From Streptomyces albiflavescens (GTDB taxonomy: Bacteria > Actinomycetota > Actinomycetes > Streptomycetales > Streptomycetaceae), in NCBI RefSeq assembly GCF_014645835.1, contig NZ_BMMM01000027.1:1-64000 (forward strand): 64,000 nucleotides of DNA, in the 5' to 3' direction. The position numbers and the translations under genes were made by a program. Under the pieces are notes generated by a model. The model had not been told where the DNA came from, ran no database searches, and was given only the letters and a program-made list of their open reading frames with translations. Position 1 is the first letter of the stretch; every line of letters begins with the position of its first letter. Below are positions 17,722 to 28,218 of the stretch, piece by piece.

Positions 17722-19109
17722 GCAGCGCCGACACCTTGGAAGCGTTCAAGCGCGACGGCCGCATCGTGATCGTCGGGGCGTCACTGGCGGGACTGCGGAC
17801 CGCGGAGGCGCTGCGCGACAAGGGCTTCACCGGATCGTTGACCATGATCGGTGACGAGTTGGGCGAGCCCTACGACCGGCCCCCGCTGTCCAAGCAGGTC
17901 CTGACCGGGTGGGTTCCGGCCGACGGCACCGTGCTGCCGCGACGTCGCGACATCGATGCGGAGTGGCTGCTGGGCGTGCCCGCCGACGGGCTGGACCTGG
18001 CGACCAACCATGTACATCTCGCCGACGGCCGCGAGGTTCCCTTCGACCGCATGCTGATCTCCACCGGTGTACGGGCTCGGCCCTGGTTCGTCGAGGCCGA
18101 GGCGGCCCTGGACGGAGTGTTCGTCGTCCGCACGCGCGAGGACGCCGAAGGCCTTCAGCAGGCGATGGCCGCCGGGCCCTCCCGGGTACTGATCATCGGT
18201 GCGGGCTTCACCGGCTCCGAGATCGCCTCCATCTGCCGCGAGCGTGACATCGCGGTGACCGTCGCCGAGCTCGCGCCGGCCCCGCTGGTCGGGGGACTCG
18301 GCGCCATGATCGGTGAGGTGGCTGCGGACATTCAGCGCGCTCATGGTGTCGACCTGCGCTGCGGTGTCAAGGTCACCCAACTGGAGGGCGACGCGCAGGG
18401 GCACTTCCGCCGTGCCCACTTCGACGACGGCAGCACCGTCGACGCCGACGTGGCCGTGGTGGCACTTGGGGGCATCCGCAACACCGAGTGGCTGCGGGAC
18501 TCGGGACTGGCGGTAGGCATATGGGGAGTCGCCTGCGACGCGGGCTGCCGCGCCTTCGACCTCAACGGCCTGGTCACCGACGACATCTTCGTCGCCGGAG
18601 ACGTGGCACGCTGTCCGAACCCGATCTACGAATACCGGTTCATCTCGCTGGAGCACTGGGCGAACGCCGTGGAGCAGGCCGAAATCGCGGCGCACAACAT
18701 GCTCAGCGCCCAGGCGGACCGCTGGCCCCACCTGTCCATCCCGACGTTCTGGTCGATCCAGTTCGGCATCAACATCAAGTCCGTCGGTGTACCGACCTTC
18801 GCCGACGAGGTCGTCGTCACCCAGGGCTCCGTGCCCGACCACCGCTTCGTCGCCGCATACGGGTACCAGGGCCGCGTCACCGCGGCGGTCAGTTTCAACA
18901 ACGCCAAGTGGCTGGACCACTACCGGCAGTTGATCGAGACGGCCGCGCCCTTCCCGCCTCCCTGCCCCACGCCCGACACGCCCGCCGACGCGAAACCGGT
19001 GCCCGTCGACTTCCCCGGCCCCACTCTGCTCGCCCAGGGCGCCACGGTGGTCGTCACCGGCCATGACCCGGGCGAGCGTCGCGTCACCGCCATGCGGCAG
19101 CACCGGTAG
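17718..19109 (+). CDS. FAD-dependent ferredoxin reductase
   Basis: This 463-residue NAD(P)H:ferredoxin reductase belongs to the oxygenase-coupled family. The FAD motif RIVIVGASLAGLRTAEAL is at about 15-32, with the typical PYDRPPLSKQVL at about 52. The NAD(P)H motif RVLIIGAGFTGSEIASI is near 157, and a second FAD contact DIFVAGDVARCPN near 292, then EHWANAVEQAEIAAHNM. It overlaps the ferredoxin gene by ATGA and precedes the P450. The extra C-terminal tail beyond residue 400 contains Pro-rich sequence. It would pass electrons from NAD(P)H to the 17494 ferredoxin. Confidence 0.92.
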   Translation: MSSADTLEAFKRDGRIVIVGASLAGLRTAEALRDKGFTGSLTMIGDELGEPYDRPPLSKQVLTGWVPADGTVLPRRRDIDAEWLLGVPADGLDLATNHVHLADGREVPFDRMLISTGVRARPWFVEAEAALDGVFVVRTREDAEGLQQAMAAGPSRVLIIGAGFTGSEIASICRERDIAVTVAELAPAPLVGGLGAMIGEVAADIQRAHGVDLRCGVKVTQLEGDAQGHFRRAHFDDGSTVDADVAVVALGGIRNTEWLRDSGLAVGIWGVACDAGCRAFDLNGLVTDDIFVAGDVARCPNPIYEYRFISLEHWANAVEQAEIAAHNMLSAQADRWPHLSIPTFWSIQFGINIKSVGVPTFADEVVVTQGSVPDHRFVAAYGYQGRVTAAVSFNNAKWLDHYRQLIETAAPFPPPCPTPDTPADAKPVPVDFPGPTLLAQGATVVVTGHDPGERRVTAMRQHR

Positions 19110-19122
19110 GAGGGAGAGCGAC

Positions 19123-20337
19123 ATGACCACGACCGAGGCGCCGGACCTCCTGCACCGGATCCTGGACTACTCCTCCCGGTCCGACCCGTACCCGCTGTAC
19201 GCCGAACTGCGCGAGACGCCGGTGGCCCTGCAGGAGGACGGCAGTTACGTCATCAGCACCTATCGCGAGATCGCCGGCATACTGCACAACCCACACCTGA
19301 GCTCCGACGTCCGCAATCTGTCGCGGCCGATGCCCGGGGCCGAGGAACGCGCCACGCCGTCGTTCATCAACCTCGACCCGCCCGAGCACGACCGCCTGCG
19401 GCGCCTGGCCATGCGCCACTTCGGTCCCCCGCACACCCCGGGGCTGGTGAGCGGCATGGCACCCGACCTGACGAACATCGTCAGCAGCCTCATCGACGAC
19501 TTCGCGGGCAAGGAGCAGATCGACATCGTCGACGACTTCGCCTACCCGTTCCCCGTCACCGTGATCTGCCACCTGCTCGGCGTGCCACGCGAGGACGAAC
19601 CGCGGTTCCGCGTGTGGGTGAACGCCATCATCGACTCGATCAACTACGACCCCAAGACAGACCCGAAGGAAAAACTGGACAACGGCGTGCAGGCCACCAA
19701 AGACCTGCGCCAGTATCTCGGCGGGCTGCTGGAGCAACGCCACGGCCACCCCGGCGACGACCTGCTGACACGGTTCGCCAACGACGACGGGCCCGACGGG
19801 CGGATGACCGACGAGGAAATCATCAGCACTGCCAACCTGCTGCTCATCGCCGGCCACGAGACCACCGTCAACCTCATCACCAACGGCATGCTGACGCTGC
19901 TGCGCCACCCCCAGGTACTACAGCGGCTGCGCGACGAACCGGACCTGGTCGTGCCGCTGGTCGAGGAGCTGCTGCGCTACGAGCCCCCCGTGCACATCAT
20001 TCCGTGGCGGGCGGCGTACAGCGACATCACCGTCGCCGACACCGTCATCCCCAAGGGCTCGCAGATCATGCTCATGCTCGCCTCGGGCAGCCGCGATCCG
20101 GACCGTTTCGGCGATCCCGACCGCTTCGACCCCGACCGGCAGGACAACCAGCACCTGGGCTTCGGCAGCGGCATCCACCTGTGCTTCGGCGGCCCGATGG
20201 CCCGGCTGGAGACCCAGATCGCGCTGACCGAGCTGGTACGTCGCCTGGAGGGGCCCAGGCTGGTCGCCGACCCGCCGCCGTACCGGCCCAGCCCCGTCCT
20301 GCGAGGTCCCATCCACCTCCCCATCGAGCAGAGCTGA
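19123..20337 (+). CDS. cytochrome P450
   Basis: This 404-residue soluble class I P450 has the I-helix motif AGHETT (243-248) with the acid-alcohol pair, the ExxR pair E282-R285 (EELLR), and the haem loop FGSGIHLCFGG with the thiolate Cys354. The ATG at 19123 follows TAGGAGGGAG by a good spacing. It is separated by 13 bases from the ferredoxin reductase and completes a three-gene redox system. I cannot assign a CYP family. No polyketide, terpene or peptide synthesis genes are adjacent, so it is more likely catabolic or lipid-modifying than a tailoring enzyme. Confidence 0.93.
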   Translation: MTTTEAPDLLHRILDYSSRSDPYPLYAELRETPVALQEDGSYVISTYREIAGILHNPHLSSDVRNLSRPMPGAEERATPSFINLDPPEHDRLRRLAMRHFGPPHTPGLVSGMAPDLTNIVSSLIDDFAGKEQIDIVDDFAYPFPVTVICHLLGVPREDEPRFRVWVNAIIDSINYDPKTDPKEKLDNGVQATKDLRQYLGGLLEQRHGHPGDDLLTRFANDDGPDGRMTDEEIISTANLLLIAGHETTVNLITNGMLTLLRHPQVLQRLRDEPDLVVPLVEELLRYEPPVHIIPWRAAYSDITVADTVIPKGSQIMLMLASGSRDPDRFGDPDRFDPDRQDNQHLGFGSGIHLCFGGPMARLETQIALTELVRRLEGPRLVADPPPYRPSPVLRGPIHLPIEQS

Positions 20338-20485
20338 TGGCGAACGCGACTGCCGGGGCAGTGGCACATGTGCGCCGGCGCCGCGCTCACCTCAGTGGCT
20401 GTGGCCACCGGTGTCGGACTCGCTCACCGTCAACGGCAGACGTCATCGACGCCGAGCAGCACGACCCGGGAGACGGGTGCGCCTC

Positions 20486-20513
20486 GATATCCGTTCGCTG
20501 ATATCCGTTCGCT
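20486..20513. repeat. two 14-bp tandem copies upstream of the sirtuin gene
   Basis: GATATCCGTTCGCT occurs twice in direct tandem (20486-20499 and 20500-20513), 31 bases before the sirtuin ATG. Its AT-rich core could change promoter or leader spacing. The rest of the 20338-20543 gap shows no gene. Confidence 0.75.
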
Positions 20514-20543
20514 CTGAGCGGGCAGGCGTCCTACTCTCGCCCC

Positions 20544-21269
20544 ATGAACAGGCCCCTCGTCGCCATCCTCAGTGGCGCAGGTATCTCCACCGATTCCGGA
20601 ATCCCCGATTATCGCGGGCCCAACGGGCTGTGGCGGCGGGATCCGGAGGCCGAAAAGCTTGTGACGTACGAGTACTACATGGGGGATCCGGAGATCCGGC
20701 GCCGCTCCTGGCAGATGCGGCGGAAGAACCGGACGCTGAAGGCGGAGCCGAACGCGGCACACCGCGCGGTGGCCGAGTTGGAGCAGTCCGGGGTACCGGT
20801 ACGGGTGATCACGCAGAACGTGGACGGGCTGCACCAGCTCGCCGGGATGCCGGCGCGGAAGGTGCTGGAACTGCACGGGACCGCACGGTCCGTGGTGTGC
20901 ACCAAGTGCCATGCCAAGGCGCCGATGGAAGACGCTCTCGCGCGGGTCGAGGGCGGTGAGGCGGACCCGCCGTGCCTGGAATGCGGCGGCATCCTCAAGT
21001 CGGCAACCGTCATGTTCGGCGAACGGCTCGACCCGGTGGTGCTGGGTGAGGCGGTCGCGATCACCAAGGCCTGCCAGGTGTTCATCGCGGTCGGGAGCAG
21101 TCTGCAGGTGCAGCCCGCCGCCGGGCTCGCCGGCGTTGCCGCCGATCACGGGGCGCGGCTGATCATCGTCAACGCCGAGCCGACGCCGTACGACGAGCGG
21201 GCCGACGAGGTCGTACGCGAGCCGATCGGCACCGCCCTGCCCGAACTCCTGCGCAGGCTGAGCGGCTAG
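20544..21269 (+). CDS. cobB: NAD-dependent protein deacylase (SIR2 family)
   Basis: This 241-residue sirtuin removes acyl groups from protein lysines, using NAD and producing O-acetyl-ADP-ribose. The NAD site GAGISTDSGIPDYRG is at about 11-25, TQNVDGLH near 88, the catalytic His in LELHGT near 108, and a Zn site with CTKC and CLEC near 119 and 149. In Streptomyces such an enzyme regulates acetyl-CoA synthetase. A macrodomain protein that can hydrolyse O-acetyl-ADP-ribose lies at 39089, not adjacent. The stop codon lies in a tandem repeat. Confidence 0.93.
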   Translation: MNRPLVAILSGAGISTDSGIPDYRGPNGLWRRDPEAEKLVTYEYYMGDPEIRRRSWQMRRKNRTLKAEPNAAHRAVAELEQSGVPVRVITQNVDGLHQLAGMPARKVLELHGTARSVVCTKCHAKAPMEDALARVEGGEADPPCLECGGILKSATVMFGERLDPVVLGEAVAITKACQVFIAVGSSLQVQPAAGLAGVAADHGARLIIVNAEPTPYDERADEVVREPIGTALPELLRRLSG

Positions 21270-21300
21270 CGGGCCGAACGGCCGGCGGGCCGAACGGCTA
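21263..21300. repeat. tandem repeat across the convergent cobB/ogt stops
   Basis: A 16-base unit CGGC-TAG-CGGGCCGAA starts at 21263 and is repeated at 21279 with CGG replacing TAG. A third, partial copy at 21295 again carries CGGCTAG. The cobB stop is in unit 1, and the minus-strand ogt stop (21298-21300) is in the third copy. Both genes therefore end inside the same duplicated sequence. Confidence 0.75.
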
Positions 21301-21780
21301 GAAGAGGGCCGCTCCGCTCTCGAAGTCCAGCAGCCGCTGCTTGCGGTCCAGGCCGCCGCCGTATCCCGTGAGGCTGCCGTTCGCGCCGACGACGCGGTGG
21401 CAGGGCACGATGATGCCGATCGGGTTCTTGCCGTTGGCGAGGCCGACCGCGCGGGAGGCGCCCGGGTTGCCGAGGGCCTCGGCCAGTTCGCCGTACGAAC
21501 GGATCTCGCCGTACGGGATCTTCCGGAGCTGTTCCCAGACGCTGCGCTGAAAGGTCGTGCCGGCCAGACGCAGTTCGAGCGTGAATTCTTTCAACTCGCC
21601 TGCGAAATAGGCCCGTAGCTGGTCGGTCGCCTCGTCGAAGAGCGTGTCGTCGCGTTCACCGAACGCTTCCTCGGGCGGGCGATGGCGCTGGCCGACCATG
21701 TAGAGCCCGCACAGGACACCGTCGTCGGTGACGAGCGTCAGGGGGCCGTACGGGCTGTCGATGACCGTGTGCTGTTTCAC
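21298..21780 (-). CDS. ogt: methylated-DNA-protein-cysteine methyltransferase
   Basis: This suicide repair enzyme moves the alkyl group from O6-alkylguanine to its own cysteine. The 160-residue protein contains the helix TTFQRSVWEQLRKIPYGEI (about 83-101), and the active-site motif IIVPCHRVVG near residue 130. Its C-terminus has GYGGGLDRKQRLL. GTG at 21780 is the start; AAGGA lies upstream. It follows the Ada-AlkA gene by 19 bases on the same strand, so the two are an alkylation-damage operon. Confidence 0.93.
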   Translation of the reverse strand: MKQHTVIDSPYGPLTLVTDDGVLCGLYMVGQRHRPPEEAFGERDDTLFDEATDQLRAYFAGELKEFTLELRLAGTTFQRSVWEQLRKIPYGEIRSYGELAEALGNPGASRAVGLANGKNPIGIIVPCHRVVGANGSLTGYGGGLDRKQRLLDFESGAALF

Positions 21781-21799
21781 CGGGTGTCCTTGAACTTGC

Positions 21800-23281
21800 C
21801 TATACGGGAAGGAAGTTGATCGGGTGACTGTCGGTCGCCCACAGGTACTGGACGGCGTACGCGCGCCAGGGTCGCCAGGCCGCGGCGCGTGCCGTGAGGG
21901 CGGCCGGAGTGGACGGGAGGCCCAGCTCTTGGGCGGCGCGCCGGATTCCCAGGTCGGTGGGGAGGAAGGCGTCGGGGTCGCCGAGGGCACGCATGGCGAT
22001 GACGTCGACCGTCCAGGGACCGAAGCCGGGGAGCGCCAGCAGCCTGGCGCGCGCCTCGGCCCAGTCGCTCTCCACCCCCAAGTGGAGCCTTCCGTCGGCG
22101 AGTTGGCGTACCAGCGTGGTGAACGTGGTGCGGCGGGTACGTGGCATCGCGAGTGACTCGGGGTCGAGTGCGGCGAGCGCCGCGGCCGAGGGGAAGAGGT
22201 GGGTGAGGCCGCCCTCCGGGTCGTCGACCGGCTCGCCGTGCGCGGTGACCAGGCGGGCTGCGTGGGTGCGGGCGGCTGCCGTGGAGACCTGCTGGCCCAG
22301 CACCGCTCGTGCGGCGAACTCGGCCTCGTCGACCGTACGCGGCACCCGGCGTCCGGGGGCCTTGTCGACGAGCGGGGCGAGCAGCGGGTCGGTGCGCAGT
22401 TGGTCGTCGACCGCGACGGGGTCGGCGTCCAGGTCGAGCATCCGGCGGCAGCGGCTGATGGCGACGGGCAGGTCGCGCAGATCACTGAGGGTGAGGCGGC
22501 ACGCGATGTGGTCCGATTGCGGCGTCAGGGCGACGATCCCGTGCCCGTACGGAAGCCGTAGGGTCCGTCGGTACGCCCCGTCGCGCCACTCCTCGACGCC
22601 GGGTACGGCGGTCGCCGCCAGATGGCCGAAGAGGTTGTCGGGGTTGAGCGGGGCACGGAAGGGGAGCCGGAGGCTCAGCACGCCGGGCGTGACCCCTGCC
22701 CGCTTCTTGGGCAGGCGGGCACGCAGCTCGCTCGGCGACAGTGCGAAGACCTCACGCACGGTGTCGTTGAAGGTGCGGATGGAGGAGAACCCGGCCGCGA
22801 AGGCGATCTCCGCCATCGGCAGCGGGGTGGTCTCGATGAGCAGCCGCGCGGTCTGAGCGCGCTGGGCCCGGGCGAGCGCCAGCGGCCCCGCGCCCAGCTC
22901 GGCCAGGAGCTGGCGTTCGATCTGGCGGGTGCTGTAGCCGAGCCGGGTGGCCAGGCCGGGGACGCCCTCGCGGTCCACGACGCCGTCGCCGATCAGCCGC
23001 ATCGCGCGGGCCACCAGGTCGGCGCGCTGGTTCCACTCGGGCGAGCCCGGGCTGGTGTCCGGGCGGCATCGCTTGCAGGCCCGGAACCCGGCCTGCTGGC
23101 ATGCGGCCGCACTGGGGTAGAAGGTCATGTTCTCCGGCTTCGGCGGCACGGCCGGGCAACTGGGCCGGCAGTAGATCCGTGTGGTCAGCACCGCCGTGAA
23201 GAACCATCCGTCGAAGCGCGCGTCCTTGCCCTGGACAGCGCGCACGCAGCGCTTGGTGTCCGTGTGCATCCCGTTCCGCAT
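21800..23281 (-). CDS. Ada-AlkA fusion: alkylation sensor and 3-methyladenine glycosylase
   Basis: This 493-residue protein combines three parts. The N-terminal Ada zinc domain has Cys38, Cys42, Cys69 and Cys72, the same numbering as E. coli Ada, where Cys38 accepts methyl from phosphotriesters. An AraC-type HTH spans about 85-185. The C-terminal half is an AlkA-type HhH-GPD glycosylase with GFGPWTVDVIAMRALGD and the catalytic Asp in LPTDLGIRRA. It would sense methylation, activate the operon, and remove alkylated bases. The ATG at 23281 or the next in-frame ATG (codon 5) may be used. Confidence 0.92.
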   Translation of the reverse strand: MRNGMHTDTKRCVRAVQGKDARFDGWFFTAVLTTRIYCRPSCPAVPPKPENMTFYPSAAACQQAGFRACKRCRPDTSPGSPEWNQRADLVARAMRLIGDGVVDREGVPGLATRLGYSTRQIERQLLAELGAGPLALARAQRAQTARLLIETTPLPMAEIAFAAGFSSIRTFNDTVREVFALSPSELRARLPKKRAGVTPGVLSLRLPFRAPLNPDNLFGHLAATAVPGVEEWRDGAYRRTLRLPYGHGIVALTPQSDHIACRLTLSDLRDLPVAISRCRRMLDLDADPVAVDDQLRTDPLLAPLVDKAPGRRVPRTVDEAEFAARAVLGQQVSTAAARTHAARLVTAHGEPVDDPEGGLTHLFPSAAALAALDPESLAMPRTRRTTFTTLVRQLADGRLHLGVESDWAEARARLLALPGFGPWTVDVIAMRALGDPDAFLPTDLGIRRAAQELGLPSTPAALTARAAAWRPWRAYAVQYLWATDSHPINFLPV

Positions 23282-23336
23282 GCCTCAAGCATCGGGCATG
23301 CACGGGGGCGGGGCTGGCGAGAATACGACATGTACC

Positions 23337-25395
<2,059 letters not shown>

Positions 25396-25409
<14 letters not shown>

Positions 25410-25437
25410 TCATTTCTTCATGTGTGGTGGGTAAGAT
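25396..25437. promoter_or_regulatory. operator and promoter between the ATPase and nmtR-like gene
   Basis: A perfect inverted repeat, ACATGAAG at 25396-25403 and CTTCATGT at 25416-25423 with a 12-base AT-rich spacer, is the likely ArsR-family operator. A -10-like TAAGAT lies at 25432-25437, seven bases before the regulator ATG, so the nmtR-like mRNA may be leaderless. On the other strand the ATPase ATG (25407-25409) sits in the spacer, so bound repressor would also cover it. Confidence 0.7.
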
Positions 25438-25444
25438 ACCGCCC

Positions 25445-25807
25445 ATGGGTCATGGAGCCGTCACCACCGCGCGGGACGCCACCGAGCGCGTACGTCTGGA
25501 CGCTGTCAACGTCGCGAAGGTGGCCACCACGCTCCAGGCGCTGTCGACCCCCTCCCGCCTGCTGATCCTCGCGCGGCTGCGCGAAGGCCCGCTCCCGGCA
25601 ACGGAGTTGGCCGCCGCGGTCGGCATGGAGCAGTCCGCCTGCTCGCACCAGCTGCGTCTGCTGCGCAACCTGGGCCTGGTCGTCGGCGAGCGGAGCGGAC
25701 GCTCGGTGGTGTACGCGCTGCACGACCACCATGTCGCCGAACTCCTCGACCAGGCGGTCTACCACGTAGAGCATCTGCGGCTCGGCCTCAGTGACACGCC
25801 CGAGTGA
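25445..25807 (+). CDS. nmtR: NmtR-like Ni/Co-sensing ArsR-family repressor
   Basis: This 120-residue winged-helix repressor releases DNA on metal binding. The fifth helix carries Asp94, His96, His107 and His110 (DHHVAELLDQAVYHVEH), the same D-x-H-x10-H-x2-H spacing as the nickel/cobalt sensor NmtR of Mycobacterium tuberculosis. The N-terminus MGHG also matches NmtR, where Gly2 and His3 contribute to metal binding. The HTH is MEQSACSHQLRLLRNLGL. SmtB-type zinc sensors have Glu in the fourth position, so nickel or cobalt is favoured (known family plus inference). It faces the P1B-4 ATPase and overlaps the MFS gene. Confidence 0.88.
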   Translation: MGHGAVTTARDATERVRLDAVNVAKVATTLQALSTPSRLLILARLREGPLPATELAAAVGMEQSACSHQLRLLRNLGLVVGERSGRSVVYALHDHHVAELLDQAVYHVEHLRLGLSDTPE

Positions 25808-26987
25808 GGTGAAAACGGCGCCCGCGCGCCAGATGTGGCCGCTGTACGCCGCCGGGTTCACCACCGCGTTCGGGGCGCACGGCATCGCCGCGAACCTGGG
25901 CGGGCACTCCGCGGACCGGGTCACCTCGCTGCTCGTCCTGGGCGGGCTGCTGGCCCTCTACGACGGGGCCGAGGTGCTGCTCAAGCCGGTGTTCGGCACG
26001 ATCGCCGACCGGATCGGCGCCCGGCCCGTACTGCTCGGCGGGCTCGTCGCCTTCGCCGCGGCGTCCGCGCTGTACGTCGTGGTGGACAGCCCCGGCCTGC
26101 TGTGGGTCGCCCGCCTCGGTCAGGGCGCGGCGGCCTCCGCGTTCTCGCCCGCGGCCTCCGCGCTGGTGGCCCGGCTCAATCCGTCCGCCAAGCACGGGCG
26201 GGTGTACGGGAGTTACGGCTTCTACAAGTCCATCGGCTACACGCTGGGGCCGCTGCTGGGCGGTGTGCTCGTGTGGGCGGGCGGGCTGCGGCTGCTGTTC
26301 GGTGTGCTCACGGTCCTGGGTGCGGTGGTCGCCGTATGGGCCCTGCTCGCCGTACCGCGCGTGGCGCCGCTGCCGCGTGCCCGGCAGACCGTGCTCGACC
26401 TGGCGCGCCGTCTGGCCGACCCCGCCTTCCTCACCCCGACGGCGGCGCTCGCGGGCGCGACCGCCGCGCTCTCCGTCGGGGTGGGCTTCCTGCCGGTCTC
26501 CGGCGCGGGCGCGGGCCTCGGCACCGTGGCGACCGGCGCCGCCGTGTCCGTCCTCGCGGCCTGCTCCGCCCTCGTCCAGCCGCGAGCCGGGCGGGCGTTG
26601 GACGCGGGCCGACTGACCGCCCGCACGGGCATCGGCGCCGGCCTGCTGACCGCCGCCGCGGGGCTCGCCTGTGCGACGATTCCCGGGCTGACGGGCGTGC
26701 TGCTCGCGGCGGCCCTGATCGGCGTCGGCACCGGTCTGATCACCCCGCTGGGCTTCGCCGCCCTGGCGTCGGGCACGCCTCGGGAGCGGCTCGGACAGAC
26801 GATGGGCGCCGCCGAGTTGGGGCGTGAACTGGGGGACGCGGGCGGGCCGTTGCTCGTCGCGGGCGTCGCCACCGCGGCGACACTTTCGTACGGGTACGCG
26901 GTTCTCGCCGTGTTGCTGGCGATCGGTCCGGTCGTCGGCGTGCTGCTCAGGAGCGGTGCGGGAGGTGGGCCTCGGGAGCGGGTCTAG
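25791..26987 (+). CDS. MFS transporter
   Basis: This 398-residue major facilitator protein has 12 predicted membrane segments. The inter-helix motif GTIADRIGARPVLLGG near residue 68 is the MFS A motif. Later pieces include GRVYGSYGFYKSIGYTLGPL (about 136-155). The GTG at 25791 overlaps the regulator by 17 bases; GTG at 25809 is an alternative. Its placement after the NmtR-like gene suggests metal or drug efflux, but no substrate is indicated. Its TAG stop is the first part of a diverged copy of the 77-bp element. Confidence 0.82.
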   Translation: MTRPSEVKTAPARQMWPLYAAGFTTAFGAHGIAANLGGHSADRVTSLLVLGGLLALYDGAEVLLKPVFGTIADRIGARPVLLGGLVAFAAASALYVVVDSPGLLWVARLGQGAAASAFSPAASALVARLNPSAKHGRVYGSYGFYKSIGYTLGPLLGGVLVWAGGLRLLFGVLTVLGAVVAVWALLAVPRVAPLPRARQTVLDLARRLADPAFLTPTAALAGATAALSVGVGFLPVSGAGAGLGTVATGAAVSVLAACSALVQPRAGRALDAGRLTARTGIGAGLLTAAAGLACATIPGLTGVLLAAALIGVGTGLITPLGFAALASGTPRERLGQTMGAAELGRELGDAGGPLLVAGVATAATLSYGYAVLAVLLAIGPVVGVLLRSGAGGGPRERV

Positions 26988-27188
26988 GGGGTTTCTGATG
27001 GATCTCCGTGGAAGAAGGAGCGGCGTTCGGTGCGTGCTCTCGGCGTGCCGGGCGGAAGTCCTCGATGGGGGTCCCCCCGCGCGAGCGAAGCCGAGCGTGG
27101 GGGAGGAGCTACTAGGGCTTTTGTCCGGTGCGGCGAGAGTGCGTGCCGGGCGTCGCGACGCCGCGGAGATCCATCAGAAGCCCCCTAG
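26984..27188. repeat. inverted pair of CTAG elements flanking a Streptomyces hairpin repeat
   Basis: A diverged copy (26984 to about 27064) and the exact 77-bp copy (27112-27188) lie in opposite orientation. Their outer 25 bases, CTAGGGGG(T/C)TTCTGATGG and ATCTCCG, differ at one position. Between them (about 27066-27106) is the CCCCCGC...GCGTGGGGGA unit with GAGCGAAGCCGAG in its loop, a repeat that I recall as frequent in Streptomyces intergenic DNA. There is no gene in 26988-27279. Confidence 0.82.
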
Positions 27189-27279
27189 GGTCCCCTCCAG
27201 ATGTGCGGCCCATCAACCCCGGTGGCGTTGCGTCCCCTGTACTGCTCCAGGCGGCTCGCTCTGCCGACCGACGGAGGTG

Positions 27280-28218
27280 TCAGCGGGGCTCTTCTCCCTG
27301 CGCGACCTCCACCTCGTGGTGAAAGGCGAGTACGCCGGCCGCCGAGGCGCCGGCCGAGAGGGTCGCACAGACGGCGAGGAGCAGGGCGATCCAGGAGGCG
27401 GCGCGGGGGTGGCGCGGGGGCGCGGCGAGGAGGGCGGCGACGCGCTGGGGGACGGGGCCGGTGGTGGCGGCGGGGGCGAAGTCCGGACGGGCGGACCGGG
27501 AAGCCCGGGTGGCCAGCGCGGCGCGGGCGATGGCGCGGGCGATCAGGCGCCGGTCCCCCACTGCGACGGCGGCGGCCTCGTCGGCGGCGCGCTCGGCGGC
27601 GAGCGCGATGGTCGCGCGGACCGGGCGCAGCCCGGGGTGGCAGTGCGCCGCGAGTTCGGCGGCGACGAGGAAGCGGTGGTGACCGCCCGCGTTGTGGGCC
27701 CGCTCGTGGGCGAAGAGCGCCTCGCGTTCGTCGGGGCCGAGGCTGCGGAGCATCGCGGTGGTGACGACGATGCGGCGCGGACGGCCCGGCAGGGCGTACG
27801 CGTCCGGGTGCGGCGACTCGATGACGCACAGGTCGCCCGCGGCGGGCCGACTGTCGGCCTGGGTGCGGGCGGTGCGGAAGGCGCGGAGCTGGCGCAGGGC
27901 CGAGCGTCCGAGGGTCCAGGCGCCGATGGTCAGGGCGCCGGTGGCGGCCGCCGCGGCGGGCAGGACGACCAGGTCGGACGCGGTGCGCAGGGGGTGGATG
28001 AGGTCACCGAGGCCCGCGAAGAGCGGCAGCTTGAGCAGGCCGGTCAGCAGCAGCGCGCCGAGCGCGGCCACCGAGGCTCCGGCGAGCACCACGACCGCGA
28101 GGGTCAGGGCCCACAGCGCGGTCACGGGTACGAGGCGGTCGAGGCAGCGGCGGGCCACCGCCGGCACCGCGAAGGGCATCAGCAGCGGGATCAGCAGCAG
28201 CGGCGTCATTGCCGTCAT
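27280..28218 (-). CDS. M56-family membrane metallopeptidase
   Basis: This 312-residue zinc protease has the HExxH site HERAH at residues 171-175. Hydrophobic segments lie at the N-terminus, around 35-60 and 85-105, and at the C-terminus near 285. There is no penicillin-binding sensor domain like that of BlaR1, so the inducing signal is unknown. It overlaps the BlaI gene by ATGA. The likely role is to cleave or trigger inactivation of the BlaI repressor (family knowledge). Confidence 0.88.
   Translation of the reverse strand: MTAMTPLLLIPLLMPFAVPAVARRCLDRLVPVTALWALTLAVVVLAGASVAALGALLLTGLLKLPLFAGLGDLIHPLRTASDLVVLPAAAAATGALTIGAWTLGRSALRQLRAFRTARTQADSRPAAGDLCVIESPHPDAYALPGRPRRIVVTTAMLRSLGPDEREALFAHERAHNAGGHHRFLVAAELAAHCHPGLRPVRATIALAAERAADEAAAVAVGDRRLIARAIARAALATRASRSARPDFAPAATTGPVPQRVAALLAAPPRHPRAASWIALLLAVCATLSAGASAAGVLAFHHEVEVAQGEEPR

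Noticed and set aside
17494..20337. secondary metabolite gene cluster around the P450
   Set aside because: No synthase, cyclase or tailoring neighbours beyond its own redox partners; surrounding genes are GAP-family and sirtuin.
26984..27188. intact insertion sequence
   Set aside because: Only about 205 bases with no transposase frame; treated as a repeat element.
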